DNA of 64,000 nucleotides, taken from positions 1 through 64,000 of the forward strand of contig CALXTM010000007.1 of the NCBI GenBank assembly GCA_944391415.1, in the 5' to 3' direction. Below, one piece after another: positions 53,345 to 62,493 of this stretch. A program made the position numbers and the translations under genes. Below the pieces are notes generated by a model, which did no database searches, was not told the DNA's origin, and saw only the letters and a list, made by a program, of their open reading frames with translations. Origin of the DNA: an uncultured Alphaproteobacteria bacterium. GTDB lineage: Bacteria; Pseudomonadota; Alphaproteobacteria; RF32; CAG-239. Every line of letters begins with the position of its first letter. Positions within the stretch are counted from its first letter, which is position 1.

Positions 53345-54229
53345 ATGAATGATAAAATCTTGGACTTTAGAGTTGATTACAGCAAACTTAAAATCTTTGA
53401 TGAATTTAACACCAAAGATTTTAAATTTCCGATTGTTATGTCATCTCCTCATGCGGGAAAGGTGTTTCCTCCTGAGTTTTTGCAAAATTCCGCTCTGACC
53501 GAACATGAACTACGGGCCTCTGAAGATTGCTATGTTACAGATTTGGTGAAAGAAGCATCTGATGCCGGTATCCCATTGCTAAGCCTTAACCTGCCACGAA
53601 CATTTATTGATGTAAACCGAGATAAAATCGAACTTGACGAAACAATGTTCTTTGATGCACCCAAACATAATGACATAAACTCAAGAAGATGCCGTGTGGG
53701 GCTTGGGGTGTTGCACCGCGTGGTCTATCAAAACAAAAATATTTATGACGGGTTGCTAAGCTTTGAAGAAGCAAAAGAACGTATTAAAAATGTGTATGAT
53801 CCTTATCATAAACGCTTGAAACAACTGGTGGATAAATGTGTACGCAAATTTGGTTTTTGCTTTTTGATTGACTGTCACTCCATGCCCTCAATGATTTGCA
53901 ATATTATGAACGAATCCAAAGCGCTTGACTTTTGTATCTGCAATTTATTTGATGAAAGTTGTCCTGTCGAAGTGTCGCAAAAACTATATCAGGAACTTGA
54001 AAACAGAGGTTTCAGAGCCGAGTTTAATCGCCCGTATTCAGGTGCTTTTATAACTTTTAACTATTGCCAACCTCGTAAAAATATCTATACCTTGCAAATA
54101 GAGGTTAATCGCAGCATTTATATGGACGAGTTGTCCTATCAAAAAAATAAGAATTTTCAATCTGTTGCCGATGCTATCAGCCAATCTATCATTAGCTTGG
54201 GAAATTTTTTACTGGATTTTAAAAAATAA
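53345..54229 (+). CDS. N-formylglutamate amidohydrolase family protein
   Basis: This 294-aa protein has PIVMSSPHAGKVFPPEFL with the metal-binding His, TDLVKEASDAGIPLLSLNLP, RTFIDVNRD, FLIDCHSMPS (second metal site) and PYSGAFITFNY, IEVNRSIYMDE near the end. The family hydrolyses N-formyl-glutamate in histidine degradation or related amides; no hut genes are nearby. GGGAG lies 9 bp before the ATG at 53345; the in-frame ATG at 53312 is less likely. Confidence 0.87.
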   Translation: MNDKILDFRVDYSKLKIFDEFNTKDFKFPIVMSSPHAGKVFPPEFLQNSALTEHELRASEDCYVTDLVKEASDAGIPLLSLNLPRTFIDVNRDKIELDETMFFDAPKHNDINSRRCRVGLGVLHRVVYQNKNIYDGLLSFEEAKERIKNVYDPYHKRLKQLVDKCVRKFGFCFLIDCHSMPSMICNIMNESKALDFCICNLFDESCPVEVSQKLYQELENRGFRAEFNRPYSGAFITFNYCQPRKNIYTLQIEVNRSIYMDELSYQKNKNFQSVADAISQSIISLGNFLLDFKK

Positions 54230-54388
54230 TTATGCTATAAGCAGCTCTTGTGTGTTAATAATTCGTTAATATATTAATGACGAATTAGATGCTTTTCGCG
54301 GAATATTTTCTAAGAAAAGCTTGGAGAAACGAACCTTAAGTTTTTTTATAATTGTTGATATGATATTTTGCCGCTAAGCAAGTTGAAA

Positions 54389-54405
54389 TTGGCATATTTG
54401 TTGCA
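54389..54405 (+). promoter_or_regulatory. Sigma-54-like promoter
   Basis: TTGGCATATTTGTTGCA has GG and GC exactly 12 bp apart, as in -24/-12 promoters (consensus TGGCAC, then TTGCA/T), 37 bp before the transglycosylase ATG. The CG after TGGCA is replaced by TA. Confidence 0.55.
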
Positions 54406-54442
54406 TAAGGGATACTTGTGGCGAACTTAAGGGAACAGAGGG

Positions 54443-55180
54443 ATGCGACTTTTCGTATCAAAATTTTTGATGTTTTTGTTATTCTTGCTGATGTTTATTC
54501 AGCCGGTGGAAGCTTCTGAATACCCTAAATATGTTGATGATGAAGAAGTTTGCACCATCGCCGCTCAGCAATTTGAGAAAAAATACCAAATTAAAAAGCA
54601 CCTCCTTTCAACTATAACCAATGTCGAATCCGGACGTTGGAATCAGGAGCATCAGCGCAATATGGCTTGGCCGTGGACGGTTAATGCTCAAGGAAAAGGT
54701 CGCTATTTTGAAACCAAACGCGAGGCTATTGCCGAGGTTAAACGCTTGCAAGCCAAAGGTGTAAAAAGCATTGATGTCGGTTGTATGCAGATTAATCTTG
54801 CATATCATCCGGATGCGTTTGAAAATCTTGATCAGGCATTTAACCCATATAAAAACGTTGAGTATGGCGCTAAGTTTTTGAAAAAGTTGTATGCCCAAAA
54901 AGGATACGACTGGAATAAAGCTGCTACGGCTTATCACTCTAGCCTGCCTCGCAAGGCAAAAAAATATGCCCAAAGGTTGTCAAAGGCTTATGAGTGTATC
55001 GTAGCCAGCCTTGAGAATAAGGCTGTTAATAAAGCAATCAATAATACAAAAAGACTTGAAAAAGATAAGCTTTTGGCTAAAAATAAGACCGAAATAGAGG
55101 CCAAGGTTGCCAACGCAGCCAATGCTTGGCGCGAGGCTAAACTAGCCGAATATCGATTGAAAAAGGCTAAACGACTTTAA
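54443..55180 (+). CDS. Secreted lytic transglycosylase (SLT domain)
   Basis: This 245-aa protein has a signal peptide (FLMFLLFLLMFIQPVEASE). The SLT domain has the catalytic glutamate in TITNVESGRWNQ, GCMQINLAYHPDAF, NVEYGAKFLKKLY and KAATAYHSS. The C-terminal 70 residues are a basic coiled coil. Such enzymes cut peptidoglycan, often locally for pili, flagella or secretion machines; VirB1 and PilT of IncI are of this class. It is not in the T4SS or pil operon, so a link to them is only possible. Confidence 0.87.
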   Translation: MRLFVSKFLMFLLFLLMFIQPVEASEYPKYVDDEEVCTIAAQQFEKKYQIKKHLLSTITNVESGRWNQEHQRNMAWPWTVNAQGKGRYFETKREAIAEVKRLQAKGVKSIDVGCMQINLAYHPDAFENLDQAFNPYKNVEYGAKFLKKLYAQKGYDWNKAATAYHSSLPRKAKKYAQRLSKAYECIVASLENKAVNKAINNTKRLEKDKLLAKNKTEIEAKVANAANAWREAKLAEYRLKKAKRL

Positions 55181-55197
55181 TTTTTTCGGGTTTTTAG

Positions 55198-56673
55198 ATG
55201 AACGGCTTTATGCAGGACACGGGGTTGTATTGGCGTCCGTTGGGTGGAAACAATATAGACCAAATAAGCGGGCACTGTTACCAATACACCTGTGTTCGGC
55301 AATGCCAGAACAAAATAAAAAAATCTACCATCGTTGTTGATTTGGGCAAATTTGACAACCACCCTGCTTTGGGGGTAAAAAATTCGGTTGCTGCCGTGCC
55401 TGATATCAGAGCTCTGCTTGAAGACAAATCTTTTAACTTTAAGGCACTGTTTTTAACCCACTCTCACCCCGACCATTTGAACGGAATTATTCACTATATT
55501 AGGGCCGGATATAAATTACCAACCTTGTACGGCGGCAAATATACTCGCTTGATATTACAAGATTTGTATCAAAGATATGATATCGGAAAGACCCAACAAC
55601 CGACATTTGTTGAAATAGCTGACGGTGAAAAATTTAAATTTGGTGATATTGAGATTGAACCGGTCAATGCTTCGCACACTTGTTTTGACTGTTTTGGTTT
55701 TATTATCTCCGACGGACAAACAACCATATATCACAGCGGCGACCTAAAAACTGATCAGTCGACCTATTTTCGCAAACCAACCAACCTTAAAAAACTAAAA
55801 CAATATGCCGAGAAAATTAATTTTGTCGTGGCTGATTTTTGCGGAATTGTCAACGATGGAATCGCCTGGAAAGAAAAAGATGTTTTGAAAAAGCTGGTCG
55901 AAGTAATTCGCAAATCTCGAAAGCGCAAAATATTTTTGCCGGTATACCCAACTCATACCGAGATGTATATATTGGCTTTTTTGGCTGCACTCAAATTACG
56001 CAAAAATATTGTGTTTTACGGCAATGATGATTTCTACACCTATCTTGAAATAATAAAAAAACGCGGAATCGATTTTGAAAAAATTGCCGGCAACAGAATC
56101 AAAATAGTTGAGGGATTGCCAAATGATCTTGCCGCACTCAACAACAACTTCGTGGTTATCGGGTCGTTCAACGATATTGGCGAATGGTTTGATGCCTCGC
56201 CCAAAGATTCTTTTGCCTTAATAACCGCACGCACCTATTTTAATCCCTTAAAAGGACAGATGAATGTCCGCAACATAAAATTCATAACCCTTAAAGACTA
56301 TCCTATTTTGCAAGGAGCCGGTCATGCTTTTTTGGGCGATTGGGAAATTATCCATAATATTTTGCCACACGCGATATTTATTCCCAAGCACTGCCCTTGC
56401 TATGTTGCCGAAAGTTTTAGACCTTTGGCCAAATTTTTGAACTTTGAAATGATAAAACCCACCCCAAAAAATAATGACCTATTTAAACTTTGTGGTAACC
56501 AATATGAATTAATATCAACATCGCCTGCCGTATGGTTGGTGGCAAAAGACGACTGCTCTTTTACCGAGGTTTGGCAAAAGCCGACATCTGGGACGGGAAT
56601 ATTGAAAAGAACTTTTAGTCGCCGCAAAACAGATGAAAATTTTAAGATTATGATGTGCAAACGGAGAAAATAG
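55198..56673 (+). CDS. Metallo-beta-lactamase-fold hydrolase, RNase J-like
   Basis: This 491-aa protein has the HxHxDH site in LFLTHSHPDHLNGIIHYI, a further metal histidine in NASHTCFDCFGF, the aspartate in IYHSGDLKTD, and a second domain of about 200 residues (KIFLPVYPTHTEMYILAF) like the beta-CASP part of RNase J. It ends with a basic tail (RTFSRRKTD). RNA or DNA processing is plausible. It lacks a complete match to RNase J motifs by eye, so substrate class is uncertain. It is probably co-transcribed with the thioesterase gene, which starts right at its stop. Confidence 0.72.
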   Translation: MNGFMQDTGLYWRPLGGNNIDQISGHCYQYTCVRQCQNKIKKSTIVVDLGKFDNHPALGVKNSVAAVPDIRALLEDKSFNFKALFLTHSHPDHLNGIIHYIRAGYKLPTLYGGKYTRLILQDLYQRYDIGKTQQPTFVEIADGEKFKFGDIEIEPVNASHTCFDCFGFIISDGQTTIYHSGDLKTDQSTYFRKPTNLKKLKQYAEKINFVVADFCGIVNDGIAWKEKDVLKKLVEVIRKSRKRKIFLPVYPTHTEMYILAFLAALKLRKNIVFYGNDDFYTYLEIIKKRGIDFEKIAGNRIKIVEGLPNDLAALNNNFVVIGSFNDIGEWFDASPKDSFALITARTYFNPLKGQMNVRNIKFITLKDYPILQGAGHAFLGDWEIIHNILPHAIFIPKHCPCYVAESFRPLAKFLNFEMIKPTPKNNDLFKLCGNQYELISTSPAVWLVAKDDCSFTEVWQKPTSGTGILKRTFSRRKTDENFKIMMCKRRK

Positions 56674-57411
56674 ATGGAGCCTGCTAAATATAGCAAACAA
56701 TATAATATCAGATCTTATGAGTGTGATCGTAATAATAACTTGCGAATCCTGACATTAATGAACATTTTTCAGGATATGGCCGACGATGATGCGGCGCGCT
56801 TGGGCTTTGGATTGCAGTTTTGTATTGCAAACGGAATGACTTGGGTTGGAACCAACTATGCACTCGAAATCGACAGACTTCCAAAAATGCACGAGACCAT
56901 AACCATTGAGACCTGGCCATCGGCAAAAAGCAAATTGTCGGCTTATCGTGATTATGAAGTATTTGGTCAAGACGGGACATCTATCATTCGGGCATCAAGC
57001 AAATGGGCGCTGATTGACCTGCAAAAAAAACGTCCTCTGTCGGTGGAGGAGAGAATGCCGCGGCATCGACCTTTGGAAGTACGAGCATTAAACACCGAAT
57101 TTCCCAGACTGGAAGAGATTACAGAAGGCGACAGTCAATTTAAATTTCGGGTCAGATTTGATGATATTGATTTGAACAAGCATATAAATAATGCCGTATA
57201 TATTTTGTGGGCAACAGAGGCTGTTGAGCCTGAATTCAGATTGGCCCACGACCCTAAAAAAATTGATATTAATTTCCGCAAAGAGGGATATATGGGCGAA
57301 AAAATTCGGGTTACCACCCAAATGGCAGGAAATAAGTCATTGCACAGCATTCACACTTATGATTCAGATAATGAGCGCGAATTGGCCAGGGCGGTTATTG
57401 AGTGGCAATGA
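56674..57411 (+). CDS. Acyl-ACP thioesterase
   Basis: This 245-aa protein is a double hot-dog protein of the FatA/FatB-like bacterial family. It starts YNIRSYECDRNNNLRILTLM, continues with GMTWVGTNYALEID and ETWPSAKSKLSAYRDYEVF, and the second hot-dog has DDIDLNKHINNAVYILWATE with the family Asn/His. It releases fatty acids from acyl carrier protein. It lies in tandem with the metallo-hydrolase gene. Confidence 0.85.
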   Translation: MEPAKYSKQYNIRSYECDRNNNLRILTLMNIFQDMADDDAARLGFGLQFCIANGMTWVGTNYALEIDRLPKMHETITIETWPSAKSKLSAYRDYEVFGQDGTSIIRASSKWALIDLQKKRPLSVEERMPRHRPLEVRALNTEFPRLEEITEGDSQFKFRVRFDDIDLNKHINNAVYILWATEAVEPEFRLAHDPKKIDINFRKEGYMGEKIRVTTQMAGNKSLHSIHTYDSDNERELARAVIEWQ

Positions 57412-57457
57412 CACCTCAAACAGAAACCTCTTCTTAAAATAAGAAAGCGGTTTCACC

Positions 57458-57772
57458 TTAACACTTATAATATGAACATTCGACCAACTCTTTGACCCGG
57501 CCGTATTCCGGATGTGAAGAGCTCATTTGGTCGAAAAACTTCCTGAGACGATTGATCTCTTCAAAACCGGCATACATAAGCCAGATGTAAGAGTTTTCAT
57601 ATATTATATTCAATCGCTCAGTCAGATTTTTGCCTTGCAAGCGGACTGACATATGTTTGTATGTATCATACATTTGAAAACATACCCGCGTGTTGGCATA
57701 GCACAAAACAATTACAATTCCCAATAAAATTGAGATAATCCATAATTGTAAAAAGGCACATAATGCGCCCAT
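57458..57772 (-). CDS. Small single-helix membrane protein
   Basis: This 104-aa protein has an N-terminal transmembrane helix (LWIISILLGIVIVLCYANT) and a soluble charged remainder with RLNIIYENSYIWLMYAGFEE and cysteines at the end (VECSYYKC). GGAG lies 8 bp before the ATG. No family was recognised. It is convergent with the thioesterase; a weak inverted repeat (57423-57454) lies between them. Confidence 0.6.
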   Translation of the reverse strand: MGALCAFLQLWIISILLGIVIVLCYANTRVCFQMYDTYKHMSVRLQGKNLTERLNIIYENSYIWLMYAGFEEINRLRKFFDQMSSSHPEYGRVKELVECSYYKC

Positions 57773-57962
57773 TAATACTGCTCCAAAAATTATACTGATG
57801 GTTACAGTTGATTGTTTTTTAGTTTTTCCATAATTATTTAAAATTTATATTTCAGTATTTTTACTTTCGGCACAATTATGCCGTGTTGGCAAGAATATTT
57901 TGTACTGGATTTTTTGGCATATAACGTTTAGGATTGTCATAAATTAACGGAGCGACAAAATT

Positions 57963-58685
57963 ATGTCATATTGTAGTGATTATTTGCTGGATAAAAAAGT
58001 CAAAATCTATCAACCGCAAAACGGATATAAAGCATCGTCGGATGCGGTTTGGTTGGCGGCGGCCGTTACAAATGTTGCCAAAGGCGACAGCATCCTCGAT
58101 GTTGGATCGGGAACCGGTGCAATAAGCTTGTGTCTGGCTCACCGCTTTGCCGGCAAGGATATAACCATTACCGGCATAGAAGAACAAAAGTTGCTGGCTG
58201 ATGCCGCAGTATTGAGCGCCGAAGATAATGGGTTTTCGTTTGTTAAATTTATTAATGACAATATTTTTGCAACCAAACTAAAACCTTGTTCGTTTAATCA
58301 TGTGATAACCAACCCGCCATATGCCTTGGCCGATATGCCATCGCCTAACATCTCCAAAGCCAAAGCGCATAATTTTGCCAATGCCGACTTGGCAAAGTGG
58401 TTGGCTTTTTGCATCAAAATGCTTAAACCCAAAGGACATTTATACATAATCAATCGGGCGGAGGCTTTGGAACAAATTATTACCAGCTTGAGCAGCAAAG
58501 TCGGCAAAATAGAAATATTGCCGCTATATTCCAAATTAAGCCAGCCGGCCAAAAGAGTAATTGTCAGGGCCCAAAAAGATTCTAAGGCTCCATTGCTTAT
58601 CCATGAAGGAATTATAATACATAATGAAGATGGCTCCTACTCGCCAAAAGCACAGAGTGTTTTGCGACAAGGAAATGCAATTTAA
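57963..58685 (+). CDS. tRNA1(Val) (adenine37-N6)-methyltransferase family protein (TrmN6/YfiC)
   Basis: This 240-aa protein has the SAM-binding glycine loop ILDVGSGTGAISLCLAHR and the adenine-methyltransferase motif TNPPYA. The N-terminal QPQNGYKASSDAVWLAAAV matches the TrmN6/YfiC start. Those enzymes methylate A37 of tRNA-Val. The exact substrate is inferred from family only. It lies just upstream of the rpmH promoter. Confidence 0.85.
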   Translation: MSYCSDYLLDKKVKIYQPQNGYKASSDAVWLAAAVTNVAKGDSILDVGSGTGAISLCLAHRFAGKDITITGIEEQKLLADAAVLSAEDNGFSFVKFINDNIFATKLKPCSFNHVITNPPYALADMPSPNISKAKAHNFANADLAKWLAFCIKMLKPKGHLYIINRAEALEQIITSLSSKVGKIEILPLYSKLSQPAKRVIVRAQKDSKAPLLIHEGIIIHNEDGSYSPKAQSVLRQGNAI

Positions 58686-58687
58686 TA

Positions 58688-58716
58688 TTGACATAACAAT
58701 ATTTTGGCTTTATAAA
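58688..58716 (+). promoter_or_regulatory. Consensus sigma-70 promoter of rpmH operon
   Basis: TTGACA (58688-58693), 17-bp spacer, TATAAA (58711-58716): nearly perfect consensus, 73 bp before rpmH. It overlaps the end of the methyltransferase region by position only, lying just after its stop. Confidence 0.85.
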
Positions 58717-58732
58717 GCAGCTTGTCCGAGGA

Positions 58733-58755
58733 CTCCGGCCGTTGAATTGCCGGAG
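58733..58755 (+). promoter_or_regulatory. Hairpin in rpmH leader
   Basis: CTCCGGC/GCCGGAG 7-bp perfect stem with a 9-nt loop in the 5' untranslated region of rpmH, about 34 bp before the ATG, followed by CTTTAAAT. It could attenuate or stabilise the mRNA. Confidence 0.55.
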
Positions 58756-58788
58756 CTTTAAATAACAATAATTAACCGGAGAAAAATA

Positions 58789-58923
58789 ATGAAACGTACA
58801 TATCAACCGTCAAAATTGATCAGAAAACGTCGTCACGGGTTTCGTACTCGTATGGCTACTGCAGGAGGCCGCAAGATATTGTCTGCAAGACGCGCTCATA
58901 ATCGCAAGAAAATTTCTGCTTAA
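58789..58923 (+). CDS. rpmH: 50S ribosomal protein L34
   Basis: This 44-aa protein ([20 protein letters not shown], then [20 protein letters not shown]) is an unmistakable L34. A GGAG site precedes the ATG. It is first gene of the rpmH-rnpA-yidD-yidC block. Confidence 0.98.
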   Translation: MKRTYQPSKLIRKRRHGFRTRMATAGGRKILSARRAHNRKKISA

Positions 58924-58934
58924 TTTTTGCTGAG

Positions 58935-59318
58935 ATGAAAGTTTTTATCTTAAAAAAACGCAAAGATTTTGTTGAAGCCGCCAAGGAATTCAAAGTTGTT
59001 GTCAACGGGGTAGTTCTGCAGGCGGCTTTAAGTTTATCACCAATTTGTGATGATATTTGCTTTGTCGGTTATACTGCCACAAAAAAACTGGGTAAAGCCC
59101 ATGTAAGGAATCGTACCAAACGACGCTTGCGTGCCGCGGCCGCTTTGGTTATGCCTAAAGCCGGAATGAAAGGCGTGAAATATGTAATGATAGGCCGACA
59201 CAATACCACCAGTCTTAATTTTGCTTATCTTACAAGAAAATTACTTGAGGCAGTTACGGAAATAAATAAACAAATCTGTGAGAAAGAAGGCAAAGATGTT
59301 GCGCTGGCTGATGATTAA
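58935..59318 (+). CDS. rnpA: Ribonuclease P protein component
   Basis: This 127-aa protein has the RNase P protein signature [18 protein letters not shown] (RNR motif) and a basic N-terminus (KKRKDFVEA). It binds the RNase P RNA to mature tRNA 5' ends. It starts 11 bp after rpmH and overlaps yidD by 23 bp. Confidence 0.95.
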   Translation: MKVFILKKRKDFVEAAKEFKVVVNGVVLQAALSLSPICDDICFVGYTATKKLGKAHVRNRTKRRLRAAAALVMPKAGMKGVKYVMIGRHNTTSLNFAYLTRKLLEAVTEINKQICEKEGKDVALADD

Positions 59319-59535
59319 ACTGATAAAAGGATATCAACATTTTATTTCGCCAATGTTACCTAATGTATGTCGTTTCAAACCAAGCTGTTCGGAATATTTT
59401 ATTGAGGCGCTGCAAATTCATGGTGTAATAAAGGGAAGCTGGCTCGGGGTAAAAAGACTGTTGCGTTGTCATCCGTGGGGCGGAAGCGGTTTTGACCCGG
59501 TGCCACCAAAACAACAAAAAAATGATAAACCCTGA
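59296..59535 (+). CDS. yidD: Membrane protein insertion efficiency factor YidD
   Basis: This 79-aa protein has the family motifs [19 protein letters not shown] and [16 protein letters not shown], and an amphipathic N-terminus. It assists YidC-dependent membrane insertion. The ATG at 59296 has AAGG 5 bp upstream; a GTG at 59278 is in frame. Confidence 0.93.
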   Translation: MLRWLMIKLIKGYQHFISPMLPNVCRFKPSCSEYFIEALQIHGVIKGSWLGVKRLLRCHPWGGSGFDPVPPKQQKNDKP

Positions 59536-59611
59536 TATTAGCTTGCCTTCGTAATTTATTTATAATAAATATAAAAAAAGCTTTTTTTAGTTTTAGGAGT
59601 TTTTGCAAAAG

Positions 59612-61288
59612 ATGAAAGAAGAGACCAGGGGCTTGTATGCCGCCATTGTACTGTCAATAATCGCTATTTTGTTGGTTAATATCATCTGGCCAAACGACAG
59701 GCCTGCAACAAATCGTCCTGAACCGGTGGTTGCCGAGGAAACTACACCGGAGGCTGCTGATGATAAATTGCCGCTTGCTGCAGAACACAATGCGCTAACC
59801 AGCCAGGATGCTCTCAAACAGGACAAAAGAATAGAGATTGCCAATGATAAAATTGCCGGATCACTGCGAATAAAAGGCGCAAGATTTGATAATATTTATT
59901 TGACCAAATATAAGCAAACTCTTGAGGCCGACAGCCCCGACGTAGAACTGCTTAGCCCCGCTAAAACAAAAGCTCCTTATTATGCCCAATTTGGCTGGTT
60001 GAGCAATGATAAAGCACTGAAATTGCCAAATGCCAACACCTTGTGGAAAGTAACCGACGGAAAATTAACGCCAAAATCCCCGGTAACTTTGGAATGGAAC
60101 AATGGCCAAGGAATAAAATTTGTGCGCAAAATATCCTTGGATAATAACTATATGTTTCATATTGAACAGATTGTCGAAAACAACTCCGGCAAAGCCATAA
60201 CACTTTATCCTTACGGATTAATAAACCGGGTTTATGATAATAATGAAAATTCATCGGCTGTTGTCCATGAGGGGTTGCTTGGTGTTATAAATTCAAGCCT
60301 TAAAGAGTTTAAGCCCAAAGACCTGGATAAGGGCGAGAAAAAAGAATTTGAAACAACCGGAGGATGGCTTGGTTTTGGAGAAAGATATTGGTTTAGTGCC
60401 ATTGCTCTTAACAATAATACTACAAGCCGTGCCAGCTTTAGCAAAATCGGCGATAACACTTATCAAGCAGATTATGTGGGCGAACCGACAACCATCTCAA
60501 ACGGATCGGTTGCAACCAGCAGCGTCAATTTCTTTGCCGGAGCAAAAGAAATTGCCATGTTGGACGACTATACCAAAAATTTGGGAATCGACAAGTTTGA
60601 TTTGGCGGTTGATTTTGGCTGGTATTATTTCTTAACCAAACCGTTCTTTTATATCTTGGACTTTTTGTATCATCTTATCGGCAATATGGGGTGGGCTATT
60701 TTGCTGTTTGCCGCTTTGTTGCGATTGGTGATGTTCCCGATTGCCAACAAGTCGTATGAAAGCATGTCAAAGATGAAAAAAGTACAGCCCAAGATATTGT
60801 CCATTCAAGAAACCTATAAAGACGACAAAATGCGTTTACAACAAGAAATGATGACCCTTTATAAAAAAGAGAAAATAAATCCGGCATCGGGATGTCTGCC
60901 GCTGCTTATTCAGATTCCGGTGTTCTTTTCTCTGTATAAGGTGCTTAATATTGCCATAGAAATCAGGCATGCGCCTTTTATTGGTTGGATTAAGGATTTG
61001 TCAGCTCCAGACCCGATGACAATCTCGGCCATGACAGGGCTGCCGATACCGTCGTTGCTTGATTTGGGAGTTTGGCCGATTTTGATGGGTGTGACTATGT
61101 ATATTCAACAAAAATTATCACCAAAACCAGCCAATAAAGATCAGGCAAGGATGTTTGCCTTGATGCCTGTCATCTTTACTTTTATGTTGGGGCATTTTGC
61201 ATCAGGATTGGTTATTTACTGGACATTAAGCAATGTGTTGTCAATTATTCAACAACGCATAATTATGAAAAAAGTGGGAGTTGATTAA
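59612..61288 (+). CDS. yidC: Membrane protein insertase YidC
   Basis: This 558-aa protein has an N-terminal transmembrane helix (LYAAIVLSIIAILLVNIIWP), a periplasmic beta-sandwich domain (about 75-340), then the 60KD insertase core with MGWAILLFAALLRLVMFPIA, QEMMTLYKKEKINPASGCLP, LIQIPVFFSLYKVL and the final FASGLVIYWTLSNVLSIIQQ. It inserts membrane proteins with or after SecYEG. The ATG at 59612 is chosen; a TTG at 59603 sits 3 bp from AGGAG. Confidence 0.97.
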   Translation: MKEETRGLYAAIVLSIIAILLVNIIWPNDRPATNRPEPVVAEETTPEAADDKLPLAAEHNALTSQDALKQDKRIEIANDKIAGSLRIKGARFDNIYLTKYKQTLEADSPDVELLSPAKTKAPYYAQFGWLSNDKALKLPNANTLWKVTDGKLTPKSPVTLEWNNGQGIKFVRKISLDNNYMFHIEQIVENNSGKAITLYPYGLINRVYDNNENSSAVVHEGLLGVINSSLKEFKPKDLDKGEKKEFETTGGWLGFGERYWFSAIALNNNTTSRASFSKIGDNTYQADYVGEPTTISNGSVATSSVNFFAGAKEIAMLDDYTKNLGIDKFDLAVDFGWYYFLTKPFFYILDFLYHLIGNMGWAILLFAALLRLVMFPIANKSYESMSKMKKVQPKILSIQETYKDDKMRLQQEMMTLYKKEKINPASGCLPLLIQIPVFFSLYKVLNIAIEIRHAPFIGWIKDLSAPDPMTISAMTGLPIPSLLDLGVWPILMGVTMYIQQKLSPKPANKDQARMFALMPVIFTFMLGHFASGLVIYWTLSNVLSIIQQRIIMKKVGVD

Positions 61289-61929
61289 TGTCCCTTGCCA
61301 CGCCTAAAGATGCCCCGGTGCAAACAGCCGACGTAAAAGATTTGTTCTCTAACCGGGCAAAGTTTGTTTTGGGTGTGGCCGAGTTGCAACAATTGCCAAT
61401 TACAAAAATGCCGGAGGTTGCCTTTGCCGGCAGATCCAATGTAGGTAAATCAAGCCTTATCAACGCCATCACCAACCAAAAGGGACTGGCCAAGACTTCA
61501 AATACTCCGGGAAGGACACAGCAACTAAACTTTTTTTGCCTTGATGATAAAATCTACATGGTAGACTTACCAGGCTATGGCTATGCAAAAGCACCCGACT
61601 CTCAGGTGCGTAAATGGCAACAAATTATATTTGCTTATTTGCAAGGACGCGTTAACCTAAAAAGAGTGTTCTTGTTGATCGATGCTCGTCATGGTATTAA
61701 AAAAAATGATCAAGAAATAATGAATATGCTGGATGCAGCAGCGGTTACTTATCAGATTGTGCTCACCAAAATAGATAAAATATCCAAGGCGGAACTTGAA
61801 ACCGTGCTGAGTGCTGCAATTATTGCGACCAAAGAACATCCGGCCGCATATGTAAAGGTATTGGCAACAAGCTCTGAGAAAAACATCGGAATTAGCGATT
61901 TGCAGGCGGAAATTGCGTCGCTAATCTAG
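61288..61929 (+). CDS. engB: Ribosome biogenesis GTPase YihA/YsxC/EngB
   Basis: This 213-aa protein has the G1 motif AFAGRSNVGKSSLINAI, the TPGRTQQLNFF switch, VDLPGYGYAKAP and LTKIDKISKAE. The EngB GTPase assists 50S assembly. The ATG overlaps the yidC stop (TAATG), so translation is coupled. Confidence 0.96.
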   Translation: MSLATPKDAPVQTADVKDLFSNRAKFVLGVAELQQLPITKMPEVAFAGRSNVGKSSLINAITNQKGLAKTSNTPGRTQQLNFFCLDDKIYMVDLPGYGYAKAPDSQVRKWQQIIFAYLQGRVNLKRVFLLIDARHGIKKNDQEIMNMLDAAAVTYQIVLTKIDKISKAELETVLSAAIIATKEHPAAYVKVLATSSEKNIGISDLQAEIASLI

Positions 61930-62493
61930 AGTTTTAATTTCTATTTCGCGAAAAATACTTTCAAATTCGGTATTGCCGGGGGAACAAGCATAGGCACCGA
62001 TATCGATGATATCGCCTGTTTTGGGCAGATGAGAAAGGCGAATTTGCTTAAAATCATTGCCATCTAAAGAATACCAAACAACAAAATCTTTGCCACGGCG
62101 ACGCAACTTGAGCCATAGTTTGCGACACTCAGACGGAATATCGACAATTGACCAATCGCTTGCCCCTTGGTTGGAGCTTACGACACCAATTTGCGGTACA
62201 TCTGCATTTGTCGAATAAAGGCCGGCCTTAATCCAATTGTGCTGGTCTGACCTTATCATCAGACCACACTGGGCCTTTTCTTTAACAACCGGAAAAGAGC
62301 ATGAAACACTTAATACAAAATCGCCGCCAACCTGCTTAAAGAAAAAATGACCATCGTCTTTGACAAAACTGCAATCAACATTTTGCCAAAAATCAGTATG
62401 CGGTTTGGTTTCGATTAACATCCCCTCTTCCACAAAACGAACATTTTGCGGATCATTATACCACTCAAAGTCTCGTATGTTTTCAAGCAGCAT
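61921..62493 (-). CDS. DUF1349-domain protein
   Basis: This 190-aa protein is a single beta-sandwich domain of the DUF1349 (YesU-like, concanavalin A-like) type: FEWYNDPQNVRFVEEGMLIE, FFKQVGGDFVLSVSCSFP, QCGLMIRSDQHNWIKAGLYS, YSLDGNDFKQIR and the final EFESIFREIEI. No signal peptide. The biochemical role is unknown. Its stop overlaps the end of engB by 9 bp; its start overlaps the dnaJ-like stop by 1 bp, so it is probably in an operon with it. Confidence 0.88.
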   Translation of the reverse strand: MLLENIRDFEWYNDPQNVRFVEEGMLIETKPHTDFWQNVDCSFVKDDGHFFFKQVGGDFVLSVSCSFPVVKEKAQCGLMIRSDQHNWIKAGLYSTNADVPQIGVVSSNQGASDWSIVDIPSECRKLWLKLRRRGKDFVVWYSLDGNDFKQIRLSHLPKTGDIIDIGAYACSPGNTEFESIFREIEIKTLD

